28,051 nt of DNA from Chara braunii. Taxonomy: Eukaryota; Streptophyta; Charophyceae; Charales; Characeae. Positions 9,490-19,585 of this stretch are shown piece by piece (positions within the stretch are counted from its first letter, which is position 1; each line of letters begins with the position of its first letter). The position numbers and the translations under genes are program-made. The stretch lies in contig BFEA01000737.1 of assembly GCA_003427395.1 (NCBI GenBank), positions 571,334-599,384 on the forward strand, in the 5' to 3' direction. The notes under the pieces were generated by a model. That model was not told where the DNA came from and did no database searches. It saw only the letters and a list, made by a program, of their open reading frames with translations.

Positions 9490-9618
9490 GTTGTTCAAAA
9501 ATATAGGTCGAAGTTTGATTCCAGAGGCAATCAATATTATTTTACCAAATTCCATGTAATCATGATTTGTTGAAATATAGGTCAAAGTTCAAATTCGGAG
9601 GCAATCAAATTATTGTGA
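9490..9618. repeat. ~74 bp imperfect direct repeat
   Basis: The pair aaatataggtc(g/a)aagtt and, about 22 bases on, (g)aggcaatcaa occurs starting at about 9499 and again at about 9573. Both units are followed by an AT-rich segment. This is a simple two-copy tandem duplication in non-coding DNA next to a tRNA-like head; it may be part of the SINE-like element's body. Confidence 0.7.
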
Positions 9619-9670
9619 TCAACCCAGGGTCCGTCAATCCAACCATATGTCAAGGCCATTGTTTTTTTTT

Positions 9671-9879
9671 TTAAACCACCAGTACTTGATCCATACATCG
9701 CCCACGGTGCTTTCCCGTTAACTCACCACACCTTTCGGGCTTCGGGGTACCAGACCACAATGACTGGAAGCGCCAACCAAAAACGAAACGAAAAGTCGTG
9801 TTGGCGATTCGTACGAACTTGACGTCCAGAACCCTCCTAGGCCCGACATCGATAGCTGGCCCAAACACTGGTGGTTTCA
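9671..9879. mobile_element. TTAA-flanked inverted-repeat element (MITE), copy B
   Basis: The left end is TTAA followed by accaccagtacttg; the right end is caaacactggtggt followed by TTCA, a one-base variant of TTAA. The interior matches the complement of copy A over most of its length, for example ggcttcggggtacc then ccacaatg and ctggaagcgccaacc. The two copies are therefore in opposite orientation, about 2.4 kb apart. It is non-coding. Finding two diverged full-length copies supports a real, old transposon family. Confidence 0.75.
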
Positions 9880-10383
9880 ATTGCCAATACTTCCATAAGT
9901 CGCAGCTATATAGGGGTCACGACGCGCTTAGGCAAATAGGTCAGGCGACTTCAGTCTAAATTCATTCAAGTGCAAACGTCATGACTCTATTTTTCGTCGC
10001 GGCCAATGTATGGGTGAAGTACATTTTTTTTTATTTTTTAAAGCGACATAGTACACAAGGCAGTGAAATAATAAGTTTGTCGAAGTCATCGGCAACTTGA
10101 CCAATTTTAAAAGACATTATTTAGCGAGGAGATATAGATATGCGTTGTCATGTTTAGAGGTCAGTACGTTCAAGTCAAAACCTACAATCGAAATGCGCAA
10201 GTTTAGCAGTTCTAAAAACATAGTAAAAGAAGCACAACGTATCAAATAGGGTAGAGAAAATTAAAAAAAACAAAATAAATTATCTCATGACAGAACCATA
10301 GATGTCATAACATTCTATGAGGTGTAAGTGAAACTGTAGCCTCAATGAGGGCGTTTAATGTTTTTTTTGGAAGTGGTACGTTG
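9880..10383. other. Anonymous AT-rich sequence
   Basis: No coding region or known repeat is visible. A segment near 10165-10205 (gttcaagtcaaaacc and aaatgcgcaag) faintly recalls part of the tRNA-like head at 9395-9482, but the match is too weak to call. Confidence 0.35.
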
Positions 10384-10396
10384 AGTGTGTGTGTGT

Positions 10397-10479
<83 letters not shown>
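10384..10479. repeat. Compound (GT)n(GA)n microsatellite
   Basis: GT repeats, with one AT interruption near 10401, run to about 10460 and switch to GA repeats ending at the assembly gap. ORFs drawn through it and across the Ns are artefacts. Confidence 0.97.
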
Positions 10480-11209
10480 NNNNNNNNNNNNNNNNNNNNN
10501 NNNNNNNNNNNNNNNNNNNNNNNNNNNNNNNNNNNNNNNNNNNNNNNNNNNNNNNNNNNNNNNNNNNNNNNNNNNNNNNNNNNNNNNNNNNNNNNNNNNN
10601 NNNNNNNNNNNNNNNNNNNNNNNNNNNNNNNNNNNNNNNNNNNNNNNNNNNNNNNNNNNNNNNNNNNNNNNNNNNNNNNNNNNNNNNNNNNNNNNNNNNN
10701 NNNNNNNNNNNNNNNNNNNNNNNNNNNNNNNNNNNNNNNNNNNNNNNNNNNNNNNNNNNNNNNNNNNNNNNNNNNNNNNNNNNNNNNNNNNNNNNNNNNN
10801 NNNNNNNNNNNNNNNNNNNNNNNNNNNNNNNNNNNNNNNNNNNNNNNNNNNNNNNNNNNNNNNNNNNNNNNNNNNNNNNNNNNNNNNNNNNNNNNNNNNN
10901 NNNNNNNNNNNNNNNNNNNNNNNNNNNNNNNNNNNNNNNNNNNNNNNNNNNNNNNNNNNNNNNNNNNNNNNNNNNNNNNNNNNNNNNNNNNNNNNNNNNN
11001 NNNNNNNNNNNNNNNNNNNNNNNNNNNNNNNNNNNNNNNNNNNNNNNNNNNNNNNNNNNNNNNNNNNNNNNNNNNNNNNNNNNNNNNNNNNNNNNNNNNN
11101 NNNNNNNNNNNNNNNNNNNNNNNNNNNNNNNNNNNNNNNNNNNNNNNNNNNNNNNNNNNNNNNNNNNNNNNNNNNNNNNNNNNNNNNNNNNNNNNNNNNN
11201 NNNNNNNNN
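10480..11209. other. Assembly gap (730 N)
   Basis: This is a run of 730 unknown bases between a GA microsatellite and a TC microsatellite. Its true content and length are unknown. Confidence 0.99.

Positions 11210-11243
<34 letters not shown>
11210..11243. repeat. (TC)n microsatellite on the right of the gap
   Basis: Seventeen TC units follow the gap directly. They are the complement of the GA tract on the left side. The next bases, ctcaacgta, are the complement of tacgttgag, which immediately precedes the left microsatellite. Confidence 0.95.
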
Positions 11244-11246
<3 letters not shown>

Positions 11247-11819
11247 GTAGAGTGCTGCATTTTAAATTTATTTTTGCCATTTCTTTGGAATAAAAAATGG
11301 CAAAAAGATGGTCACACCGTTGAGTTGGCTCAACTTGACGGTGTAAGTGGGACTTGGCCCCGGGGTACCGGTACCAGCCTACCTAGAAACTTAAGTGTTG
11401 TACATCGTGCCTACAAATGACACATAAAAGACAAACAGAAAAAAATAAAAGATAAAAAACTACATCTTGATTAGTGATGAACAAACGTCGTTACCATCAC
11501 AAGGACGCGATGGCTTGCCCAACTTGACTTTCACTGTGCACCGAGTTCTGCCAAACCATGGTCCCATTGTATTTTTTTTTCTGGTACTCTCGGCAGTTGC
11601 ATCCTCCCCCCCCCCCAAAAAAAAAAAAAAAAGTTTACACACCATTAACAACAAAGAGTGGTGTTATCATCCGAGGGTACTGTGTCAACTGCGGTGCCCT
11701 TACCTGGTGTCTCTCCTATTGGAGAAAAAAACTGAGCAGTTCGATCCTCCTCCTCCTCCCCATCGGATAACGCACCTTCGAGGGGGTGGAAGGAGGGTGT
11801 GATGAACTCTTTCTCATTG
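11244..11819. other. Non-coding stretch with two small hairpins and a C/A tract
   Basis: Hairpins can form from tttttgccatttc and aaaatggcaaaaa (about 11269-11308) and from ccgttgagttg and caacttgacgg (about 11318-11341). A C10A15 tract lies at about 11608-11632. The region may hold the 3' part of the ORF1 remnant to its right, but no motif allows that claim. The short ORFs here are frame noise in C- and A-rich sequence. Confidence 0.4.
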
Positions 11820-13420
11820 GTTAGGGATTTTGAAATTTGCAAGCTATTGCTGGGTAATTCGTCATCTGAGGGGGGTTATCAAAGTGATCATTTGTGTAAA
11901 GTTTGAACCCCACTTGCGAAAAGGGGGAGGTTAGGTTGGAGAGCGTCTCGACTGCTACCCCTGCCTCGGGAGAAGGGGAAGGGCTCAGACCCTTTTTGCA
12001 CCTCAACAGACTCTCCTGAAAAAATCACCTTCTCTCCCCCTGCCTCCTGATCGTCTTCCCCCAGTGTCATCTTTGTTATATCGTCGTTGACCGAGGAGGG
12101 GGAGGGGGGGGGGACGTCGTTTACCTATACTTCTAATTCCCACAGGGACACTCCCCACACCTGTGTAGCCCTTTCCTCCTCCTTGGTTTCACCCTCACTT
12201 CCAATTTCTCTCCCTATTCCCTCTGCTTCCATGCCTGTATCCAACCCGTCAGTCCGCATATGTATATATTTTCCTCCATCTTGTTCATCCTCCACATCTT
12301 CATCCTCCTGCTCTTCATTCACTCCTTCCCTCATCATATCAGCTTGTTCTTGCTCCTTTCCCTCTTTCGGACCTAACGTCGCCCGGTCGACTGGCTCCTC
12401 ATTATTTTTTGATCTATCCTCCCCATCACTATCACCATCTTCTCCCCAGTGTAACTTGTGAAGGTCCTCCGGGTGGTCCGGGTGGGGGGCAAGCCTACTC
12501 TTCAAGTTTTTTGGGCTCCAGGTGAGCTTGAGTATGCCCGAGTAGGTTTTAGCTGGGTTCTGCAGAACCTCCTTGTAGGTCGAGGAGGGATCCCCGTTGA
12601 ACATTTCTTCATCTCAGAGACGGGGAGGGGGAGGAGGGTGGGGGGGGGGGGGAAGGGAGGGGGAGAAGTGAAGAGTGCATGCACAATCTTTTGCTAGGGC
12701 GCATGACCTGGCCAGAGGGGGGGATGGGTGCTGGGTGTTTTCGAGGAGGACCTTCCGGCAGCCGAACATCTCATAGTCCCCCCGGGTTACCGGGGGAGAG
12801 AGGAGTTGGGCTGCTGTAACTCACCTCCTTGAAACCCTTGAGACCCCTCTCCTCCTTCATGGTCATATTTAGACACCTTCCCCTAGCCCCGCGCTACTCC
12901 AGTTGCATCTTCTTTTGGTAAGCTAGTTCTTTCTCCTCCCTCTACTCCCCCTCCTTGTTGACCACCTTCTCCGCCTATACCTCGTACGCCTGCTCCCGTT
13001 CCCTGCAGAACACCACCACCTAAAACTTCATCCGAGTCCTCCCCCACTTCCCCCTCCCACTCCACCTCCACCACCACCTACTCCTTCTGATGACATCAAA
13101 GTGGAGGTTGTCCCTCCTCCTGAGGGTGGGACGGGCTCCTTCCCCTTTCTGCGATTCTTCAGACAAGAGGCATCAGACTCATCATGAAAAAACCTATAAC
13201 ACACCTGACACTAGGGGGGTTCGGTCAACCATTTGTTCTTTATTCGGCGGAAATTCGGGTTCATAGTGACACGTGCAAAGCCTGGCCCCATGTCTACACC
13301 TGTTAGGGTGACAAGGGTTAGCAGGAGGGGGGGAGGTGTGACGAGGGGGGAAGACAATAACCTCCCCCATCAGGAAGACTGAGGGACAATATGGGAATAA
13401 AAGTCACACTTAGTTCCTAA
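11820..13420 (-). pseudogene. LINE ORF1 (gag-like, zinc knuckle) remnant
   Basis: ORF1 proteins of plant LINEs bind element RNA and package it. On the minus strand a reading near 13360-13140 has a hydrophobic segment, GVDMGPGFARVTM, a Trp, and then the cysteine/histidine array CQVCYRFFHDESDASC with spacing C-x2-C-x4-H-x6-C. A stop lies just before the first Cys. This order (VDM/VDL segment, W, knuckle) is that of the DUF4283/zf-CCHC region of plant LINE ORF1s. Downstream comes a long low-complexity tail: Ser/Gly/Glu-rich at 13077-12883 and an acidic 159-residue open stretch at 12604-12125 (EEQEDEDVEDEQDGG). Frames shift several times. No ORF2 follows before the gap at 11209. The knuckle is the firmest part; the full extent is inferred. 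Confidence 0.6.
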
Positions 13421-14010
13421 TTAAAAAAAAACTACTATAACTTGTGTTCCCTGCAATAAGAAAGTGACAAAACCTTGATAAATAGGACAGTCCTACGTCA
13501 AAATTCGTTTCCCCTAAGCTCATGGTAAAATATTATACATTTGTTCCTGCCCTTCTCTTCAATGGTGAGTTGCTTTCAGCAATCTCTGTGTGTCTTCACT
13601 GTCTCAGACACCTCAAGAGCCTCTAACTCTGCCAACTGGAATACCACCTTCGCACACGAATTTCCCATGTGTGAGCTCCAAGCATTGCTATGGTGAAGGT
13701 GGAGAGTACGTAAAAAACGACTTAGACCCATACTCACGCCGCCCTGCCGCCACCACACTTACCCAGGGTGCTAAGCGTTCCCAGTTGCGCTAATTCCGGA
13801 TTAGCACAACCCATTGTTACGGCGCTTTTAGCCGCATCCGCCTGGTTTGTCGCAACAACCATCTTCTTACTCTCAGGCCTGTCCTTTCACTTCCTCTTTG
13901 GTGTCCCCGTCCTTTTTTTTTTTTTTTTTAGACAAAAAAAATAATTTTGAATGAGAGACAGAGGTCCGGGAATATGCCTCACAATTCAACCCGGTACAAA
14001 ACATGCTCGG
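13421..14010. other. Anonymous sequence
   Basis: No gene is recognised. A T tract at about 13912-13929 followed by an A-rich segment is the main low-complexity feature. The minus strand upstream of the zinc-knuckle remnant could contain the N-terminal part of that ORF1, but no reading frame supports it. Confidence 0.4.
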
Positions 14011-14258
14011 TGTCGACGTGAATACCCTTACAAGGGTATCCGCCCTGTTTTTTGCAGATGACAAAAATAAACTTAAGTTTAAAGTTTGGGTACACCGCAC
14101 GAGATGCGGTTGTGTCTGTGGTTTACGTTGACTGAATGGTTGACTAGAGTAGAGAGTGTGTCGGTGCGCAGACTTAAGGCGCGCGTGATCTTTTTTTTTT
14201 TTGATGATTGAAGAGCCGCACGCGGTTGCCGACCAGATTTTTAGTTCTGATTAAACTA
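14011..14258 (+). repeat. LTR-like direct repeat, copy A
   Basis: This starts tgtcgacgtgaatac and ends gattaaacta. It matches 18595-18857 over its full length: the near-palindrome ataccctt(ac)aagggtat, a segment with taaagttt, a CGCxCGAGxxGCGG motif, gtagagagtg, a T-rich stretch, tgccgaccagattt and the shared end. The TG start, the ~250 bp size and the 4.3 kb separation resemble a pair of solo-diverged LTRs. It does not end in CA, and no tRNA-complementary primer site follows (aggattaaaaaat), so the LTR call is tentative. Confidence 0.5.
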
Positions 14259-15584
14259 GGATTAAAAAATACTTTATTCTTAATTGATATATTTGACATG
14301 TGATTTGTGCGTACGTACGGAGGACGCCGCCGACAACAATGTGATTTTGAAAAAGTTTCGGTAGATCTACTCGTCGTGCAGTATCCGGTTATTCAGGTGT
14401 TCGTCAAAGCTAAACCCAACCTTGGGCTTAGCAGTATTGGTTACAGCGTCGAACTTTCATCAAAGAGATTTAGGGATTGAGATCGAGCGACAACGACGCG
14501 GAAACATCAGAATAGCGTGGAGGGATCAAGCGGTTGAGGGTCCGACGGGGCCATCCCCTTTGGTTTTGCAGTCGGTGGTGTCACATTGGTACTAACGGTT
14601 CCTTTCTCTTATTCGCCGCCCGACACTTAAATCTTCTTAAATCTTTTATTCATCATCGTTCTTTTATTTTCGGCTTTCGTGACAGTTGAGAACCTTGTGT
14701 GCACCCCTCTTCTGATAGACTTACTGGTTCCTACATGTCTAGGGTGCTAGTAAAATCCCTTTATCCTGTTTGACTGAAAACGTGGACCAAGGAGTTCTAC
14801 GTGCATGCGAGCCGGTGGGTGATTCAGCCGCGGGGCAAAAAGAAGCCCGGGTAGAGAGGGTTGATACGGGTGCCCCGTCTATTGCCCCCAGTCTGCTATG
14901 GGAGGGTTTTAAGGAGTGAGCATGGCCCGTGGGACCCAAAGGGTGGTGGGCTGTCCCTAGGCGGAGTGAAGCAGGCGCACCAAGGTGGGGGCCGCAAAAC
15001 TGCAGCAGTCACCCACTAGGACTCGCCTCACCTGCCTCGCATTTCAGGCTCTGCAGTAGGACCACACCCTCCCACTCTTCTAGAAGTCGGAGTGGCAACA
15101 ACAACTAAGCATAGGGCGCACTCCACGAATTTCAGCTTCCCTGAGCACCGTCCTGCGGTCTATGGTAGTTTTCAATCGTCTGGCTGTCTGAACGAACGCA
15201 CGTTTTTTTTACCGACAAGGGTCTGAGGCGCAGCAGGGAAGCTTGCAGCAATGCTGCGTGCGAATCATTCGACGGACTCGGGTATATAGGCGAAAGACTA
15301 ATCGAGCCGTCTAGTAGCTGGTTCCATTCGAAGTTTCCCTCAGGATTGTTGGAGCGGCTGGATCGGTATCGGTCGCTGCGGGGCACACTGCCGTCGGAGC
15401 TGCGCTAGCCGAAAAGGAGAGAGGTGATGAGCGCTAGGAGGAAAGCGACAGTGGGAGCTTACACTGAGCAAAAGGGGGTAGGAAAAATGGGTGAATGCGG
15501 ACACGAAACGGTGCCAGGTGCATGCAAAAAGATAGTGAGTCATGACAGAAGCAAACCGGAGCAGGAAAGAGCCGAAAAAGAAGA
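14259..15584. other. Non-coding interior between LTR-like repeats, left part
   Basis: No open reading frame longer than about 90 codons and no retrotransposon protein motif is seen on either strand. Sequence composition is mixed to GC-rich. A pyrimidine-rich tract ending in AG near 15050 could be a splice acceptor, but no exon is apparent on either side. Confidence 0.45.
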
Positions 15585-15995
15585 TCTCGCCCGTTGCTCC
15601 TTGCAAACGGCAGGGGTAAGAGGCAATATTGGGGTTTTAGCCCCGGGCGAGCGCGCTGGTCAGGTTAGTTTTGGTAGTAGGTTAGTAAGATAAGAGGTGG
15701 AAAAGAAAGTTGTTGAGCGGAGGTATGGCGACGGAGAAAAGGAGAAGAAGGAAACGGGTCAATCTCGCCCGATTGTCAATGAATTCGGGCACGGGAAGAT
15801 ACTAATCGGGGGTTTTCAAGTTGAAGGCGGGCAACCTCAAATCCGAGGCCATTTTTAGTGGTTGGAGTTAGTAGGAAAGTGGGGTGCACAGTGATGTTGG
15901 GGAAACTGGTTATAGCGGGCGCGAAATTCATCTAACTCGCCCGATTCTTGGTGAAAACGGGCGAGCGAAGTGGCGAATTAAGGGTTTGTGGGCCT
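15585..15995. repeat. Three degenerate ~175 bp units marked by CTCGCCCG
   Basis: The landmark tctcgcccg or actcgcccg followed about 12-15 bases later by a complementary cgggc or acggc occurs near 15587, 15766 and 15936, spaced about 179 and 170 bases. In the third unit TCGCCCG and CGGGCGA form a clear hairpin. Units 1 and 2 also share a TTAG(T)-rich segment with gttagta. Similarity between landmarks is low, so this is an old tandem array or a series of conserved small hairpins. A short ORF overlapping the first unit (15424-15693, plus) has no known motif. Confidence 0.45.
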
Positions 15996-16109
15996 TGCAA
16001 ATGCGATGGCGTTGTCAGATTTTGCTCTAAAGGAGTAGTTTTAGAGTTGCGCCCGGGAGGAGTTCCGGAAATGCGGTGTATGCCTCCACGATCCGGCGGA
16101 AGGTTCATC

Positions 16110-16250
16110 CGATTCTGCCCGTCCTTTCCATAGGAGTAGTGTGAGGTATGTCGTAGGGTTGAAGACCTACCTAAGTACGGTGCTCTGCCCATCCTATCGA
16201 TAGAAGTGGCGTGAGTCCAACAATGGGGTAGGAGGCTTACCTATGGGTCG
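16110..16250. repeat. ~70 bp degenerate tandem pair
   Basis: The segments tctgcccgtcctttccatag and ctctgcccatcctatcgata start at about 16114 and 16184. Each is followed by (g/a)AGTxGxGTGAG, then GTAGG, and a (a/c)TTACCTA-like or CTACCTA segment. This is a two-unit tandem duplication in non-coding DNA. Confidence 0.6.
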
Positions 16251-17760
16251 GGTGTCGTCGATCAGACCTGGAGCAGCGGGCTCAGACGGGCTGCGTTTCA
16301 GCCGCTGTGGTGGTTGTAATCCCTGCCTCGATTGTCGCCGTGTATCTAAGACGCTGCCGCTATGCATTCATACTGTGAGTGTTAGGCGTTCAAGTGTGTT
16401 GCGGTCGCTGTTTTTTCAAGAGTCTTTGCTTAGGGGACGGTTTGCACACTCAACACCTGCATGATTGTTGCTATTGACAGTCACGACCTACCTCGTCACT
16501 CTTAGTTAAGGTAGTGGAGTTGTGTGATCGTAGTCTGGGCGCCAAGAAGGAAGGAAAGCTTCATTCGTGTTGGTAATGAAGGCAGGTGTTTGTTGTTGTG
16601 CCAATCGAGTTCATTGTCTAGTTCTCCGTCGACGTTGTAACAATGTATTCCTAGGTTCTGGGCGGCAGTCGAATATTCAATCTTCATTCTGATATAACAA
16701 TTTGAAAGTCTCGATACATGGAGATCCGCCTTGTGCATTCATAGTGGGATGCTGGGGACCGTCGAATCTTACTTTTGCATTGGCAGTATGTTCAGCTACG
16801 TTGGTATGCTCCATTGCGGTGGTGCACTGAGTTTTTGGTGTTGTGCACGGTCATTCTGTGCACTTACTAAGTTGGTTGTGTTGCGACTGTACTTCACTGT
16901 GCACCACCTATTTCGTTGGAGCAGTGAGGAGAGGGAACATCGGCGGAGCTGGAGACTCTCGTAGTAATTGATGTAGTGCTCAACTTGCTGGTCAAAGTCG
17001 CAGCAGACCGGCCGCAGATACTACAGATCCATCTGCTGGGCGGTGTGCCACTCCGATCATCAGCCTGCATACACAAGGAAAGTAGTCGTGGGGCGCAAAA
17101 TTGGTTGCTAACCTATGCGTTGTTCATCCTACAGGACGAAATAGCGGAAGGTGAGTCACGAGCTTGCAGGGGGGGAATTGAGACCGTTGGAGGGAGGTTT
17201 TTACTGTGAATTTGGAAGGTCGTCAGAAAGCCAGTAACTGGTGATTGACTTCTGTTTGACCGGGCTGTTGTGCGTTTCTGCTACCATTGCAGAGCCCTCA
17301 GGCAACTAAAAATATAAGGTCCTCTCCTGCGAGTTGAGTCAGTCCCCCTCTTGTATCTCGAGCGTTCGAAAACCCTTATCTTCTGCCCTTCTTACTCTAA
17401 GTCTAATCATGTTCTAAGAGGAAGGCACCAGGGGGGATTGCAACCCGTAGAACCGCGACAAGACTCTGTGCGGAGTCAGCCCACCGATTCCAGGAGCTCT
17501 TTCGAAACTCAGGAGGAGTTCTGGAGGTAAAAAACTGAGAGATAACCATTGCTTTCCCTTTATAAACCCAGTTATAACCCCTATCTGTACTTCTTGTTGT
17601 GGTTGATTGAGTATACTGCCTTCATCCGTGATTTTGTGTTTGACTTTTAGGACGCAAATCATACTTAATAAAATAATGTTTGTGTAAGCTCACGTTTCAA
17701 TTTTGTAGTTTGACTGAAAGTAGATTGTGAAAAAGGGTTGCATCTGGGGGAAAGGTGGGA
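16251..17760. other. Non-coding interior between LTR-like repeats, middle part
   Basis: No recognisable gene. The sequence is rich in TTG/GTG and TGC words, and tgcattcata occurs twice (near 16364 and 16735). The longest ORFs are 60-80 codons on either strand and show no family features. The stretch may be a decayed transposon or an unrecognised non-coding RNA locus; nothing in the sequence decides this. Confidence 0.4.
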
Positions 17761-17810
17761 GGAAGGTTGCATTGTCTGTTTTTGACTGGGTCAACCAAAG
17801 GTTGGGAGAG

Positions 17811-18500
17811 TCTCCATAAGTTTGGAGGGTCCAATGCTATGTTTATTTTTGATTGCCTGAAGGACAAGACAGGTTCTCATAAGATTGGGTGGTCTGATTT
17901 CTTTGGCTTGCGAGGGTTGTATGCGATTGACTTTTTTCAGGGCTAAGCATTTTTCCATAAAATTTGATGGTTTGGTTGCCTTGTTTTCTTTGAGTTTTCA
18001 TATGTTTTATTGGTCTTTGAAAGAAAGTTGAGCATGTTTCCTAAGATTGGATGACTCTAAATCTCTCTTGTTTTATTCCGAGGGGAATTCAGGCAAAGGA
18101 CTTGACATGTTCCCATAAGATTGGGAGGTCTGGTCTGAAGTCATACACATGATGGAACCAAAGAGATACATTTGTTTATATTTTTATTCTATTATATTTA
18201 TGAACTAAAGAGAGTCTGACTATAGTTTATCACCAATTGAAGAAAGTATGAATAAATAATAAAAACTTGTAGTAGGAAGGGGCAGGCTGAACCTTGATCT
18301 CAGATGATCGGTTCAATCATATGCTACCTCAAAAGACTAAGTGCAGTTAATTATATATAATTTAAATACTTAAACAATTCAAGGCGACTAGGTAGGACAA
18401 CCTTGTCATATGGCCAAGGAAGATAAAAGTTGTAGTGCCATGTGTTTGTATATATCCAATGGTTGAGCTAGACATGTTTCCATAAGATTGGATGGTATAA
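17811..18500. repeat. Degenerate array of a CCATAAGATTGGNTGGT motif
   Basis: Six copies of a core close to tttccataagattggatggt occur at about 17811, 17874, 17951, 18037, 18110 and 18477. The first five are spaced about 61-85 bases. The sixth lies about 366 bases further on, near five times the average spacing, across an AT-rich insertion-like stretch (18150-18400). Sequence between the cores is T/G-rich and only weakly alike. It resembles an old tandem repeat in which the core is preserved better than the spacers. No coding function is seen. Confidence 0.6.
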
Positions 18501-18594
18501 CTTTACGCCTTGTGTAAGTTGGGTATAAGGAATAAATTATTGAAAGACTACGAACTATTGTTTGACCAGGTTGACTTGGGGTTGGGGAGAGTGT

Positions 18595-18857
18595 TGTCGG
18601 TGTGAATACCCTTACAAGGGTATCCGTCCTGGTTTTTGCAAACAACATAAAATAGTTTGGTTTAAAGTTTACGTATTCCGCGCGAGGCGCGGCTGTGTTC
18701 GTGGTTTGTGTTGGTTGGATGGGTGACTAAAAGTAGAGAGTGGGGGGGCGCGCAACGTTGAGGCACGCGTGCTCTTTTTATTTTTTTATTTTTTGATTAA
18801 TGACTGTGAAAGTCGGCGTTAATTGCCGACCAGATTTCTTTTCTTTTGATTAAACTA
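18595..18857 (+). repeat. LTR-like direct repeat, copy B
   Basis: This matches copy A at 14011-14258 in the same orientation, from tgtcggtgtgaatac to gattaaacta. A purine-rich stretch, ggggttggggagag, lies just upstream, as a polypurine tract lies before a 3' LTR. Just downstream is tgggctcgtcccgatc, which looks like a primer-binding site: it starts with TGG, the complement of a tRNA CCA end, and recalls tRNA-Pro-type sites. The two signals point in opposite directions (3' LTR or 5' LTR), so either elements are nested or one signal is chance. The unit holds the same ataccctt/aagggtat near-palindrome as copy A. Confidence 0.5.
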
Positions 18858-19004
18858 TGGGCTCGTCCCGATCGAAGTATTGGGTAGGAGAGATCGAGAG
18901 CGGGAAGCGAAAAGCAAGCATTTACCTGAGACCGAGCTGTGGAGAAAGCAGAGTAAGGCTGAAGGTTGGAATGCACCTTCACGAGCTGATGAAAAATTGC
19001 CGAT

Positions 19005-19480
19005 GAGGACTGTTGTTGTTGGCAGCCTCAACTGGTTGCTATTGGGGTCGGCTGCCACGAAGTGCTGCAGCATTTGTGATTGTGACATCTAGGCACGAAC
19101 TACCGCTGCTGCTGACTGCATTGGACTGTGCACAGACTACTGATGCGAGCTACTGTTACCAGTGGTTGTGTACGGATTGCTATTGCGTACTGTGCACAAG
19201 TTGTTGCTGTTGCAGACTGGGTGCGGGCTGTTGCTGTTGCTAATGGCCACCGCTGTATGTTGTTGCTAGTGCCTACTGTTGATTGCTGCATATTGCGGCA
19301 TACAACTACAAGCTGCTGAAAACTGTTGTTGTTGGCAGCCACTACTGTTCCTATTGACCGCCGACGTGTACTACCGCTGCGTCTATGGACGGTGTGCGGA
19401 CTGCTGCTGCTGGCGACTACTGTTGTCTCTATTGACTGACCGCTGAGTATTGCTACTGCATCTAAGGACTGTTACAGGCT
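19005..19480. repeat. TTG/CTG-rich degenerate tandem repeat (~78 bp unit)
   Basis: The clearest unit pair starts at about 19322 (actgttgttgttggcagcca) and 19400 (actgctgctgctggcgacta). Each continues with ctattgac, a ctaccgctgc or ttgctactgc segment, and a (t/a)(g/a)GGAC end. A similar start, actgttgttgttggcagcct, occurs at about 19008. The intervening region 19090-19320 is built from the same short words. It gives Cys/Leu-rich ORFs in several frames and on both strands, which is typical of cryptically simple sequence and not a gene. Confidence 0.65.
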
Positions 19481-19585
19481 GCAGAGCGGCCGCGGTTGGG
19501 ATGAGGGGAGATGTTGAGACTCGGGGAGGAGATCAGACTGTTACTGTGGACTGGTATCTCGGTGGGGATACGTCCACCGAAGGGA

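Noticed and set aside
10345-11420. Long ORFs of 301-343 codons through the gap
   Set aside because: They consist of dinucleotide-repeat translation and unknown residues across the N run.
13080-13110. Hammerhead ribozyme core (ctgatga)
   Set aside because: The partner GAAA core and flanking stems are not found at a workable distance; the same holds for ctgatga near 18978.
19013-19243. Cys-rich short protein
   Set aside because: The composition comes from TTG/CTG-rich degenerate repeats, with open frames on both strands.
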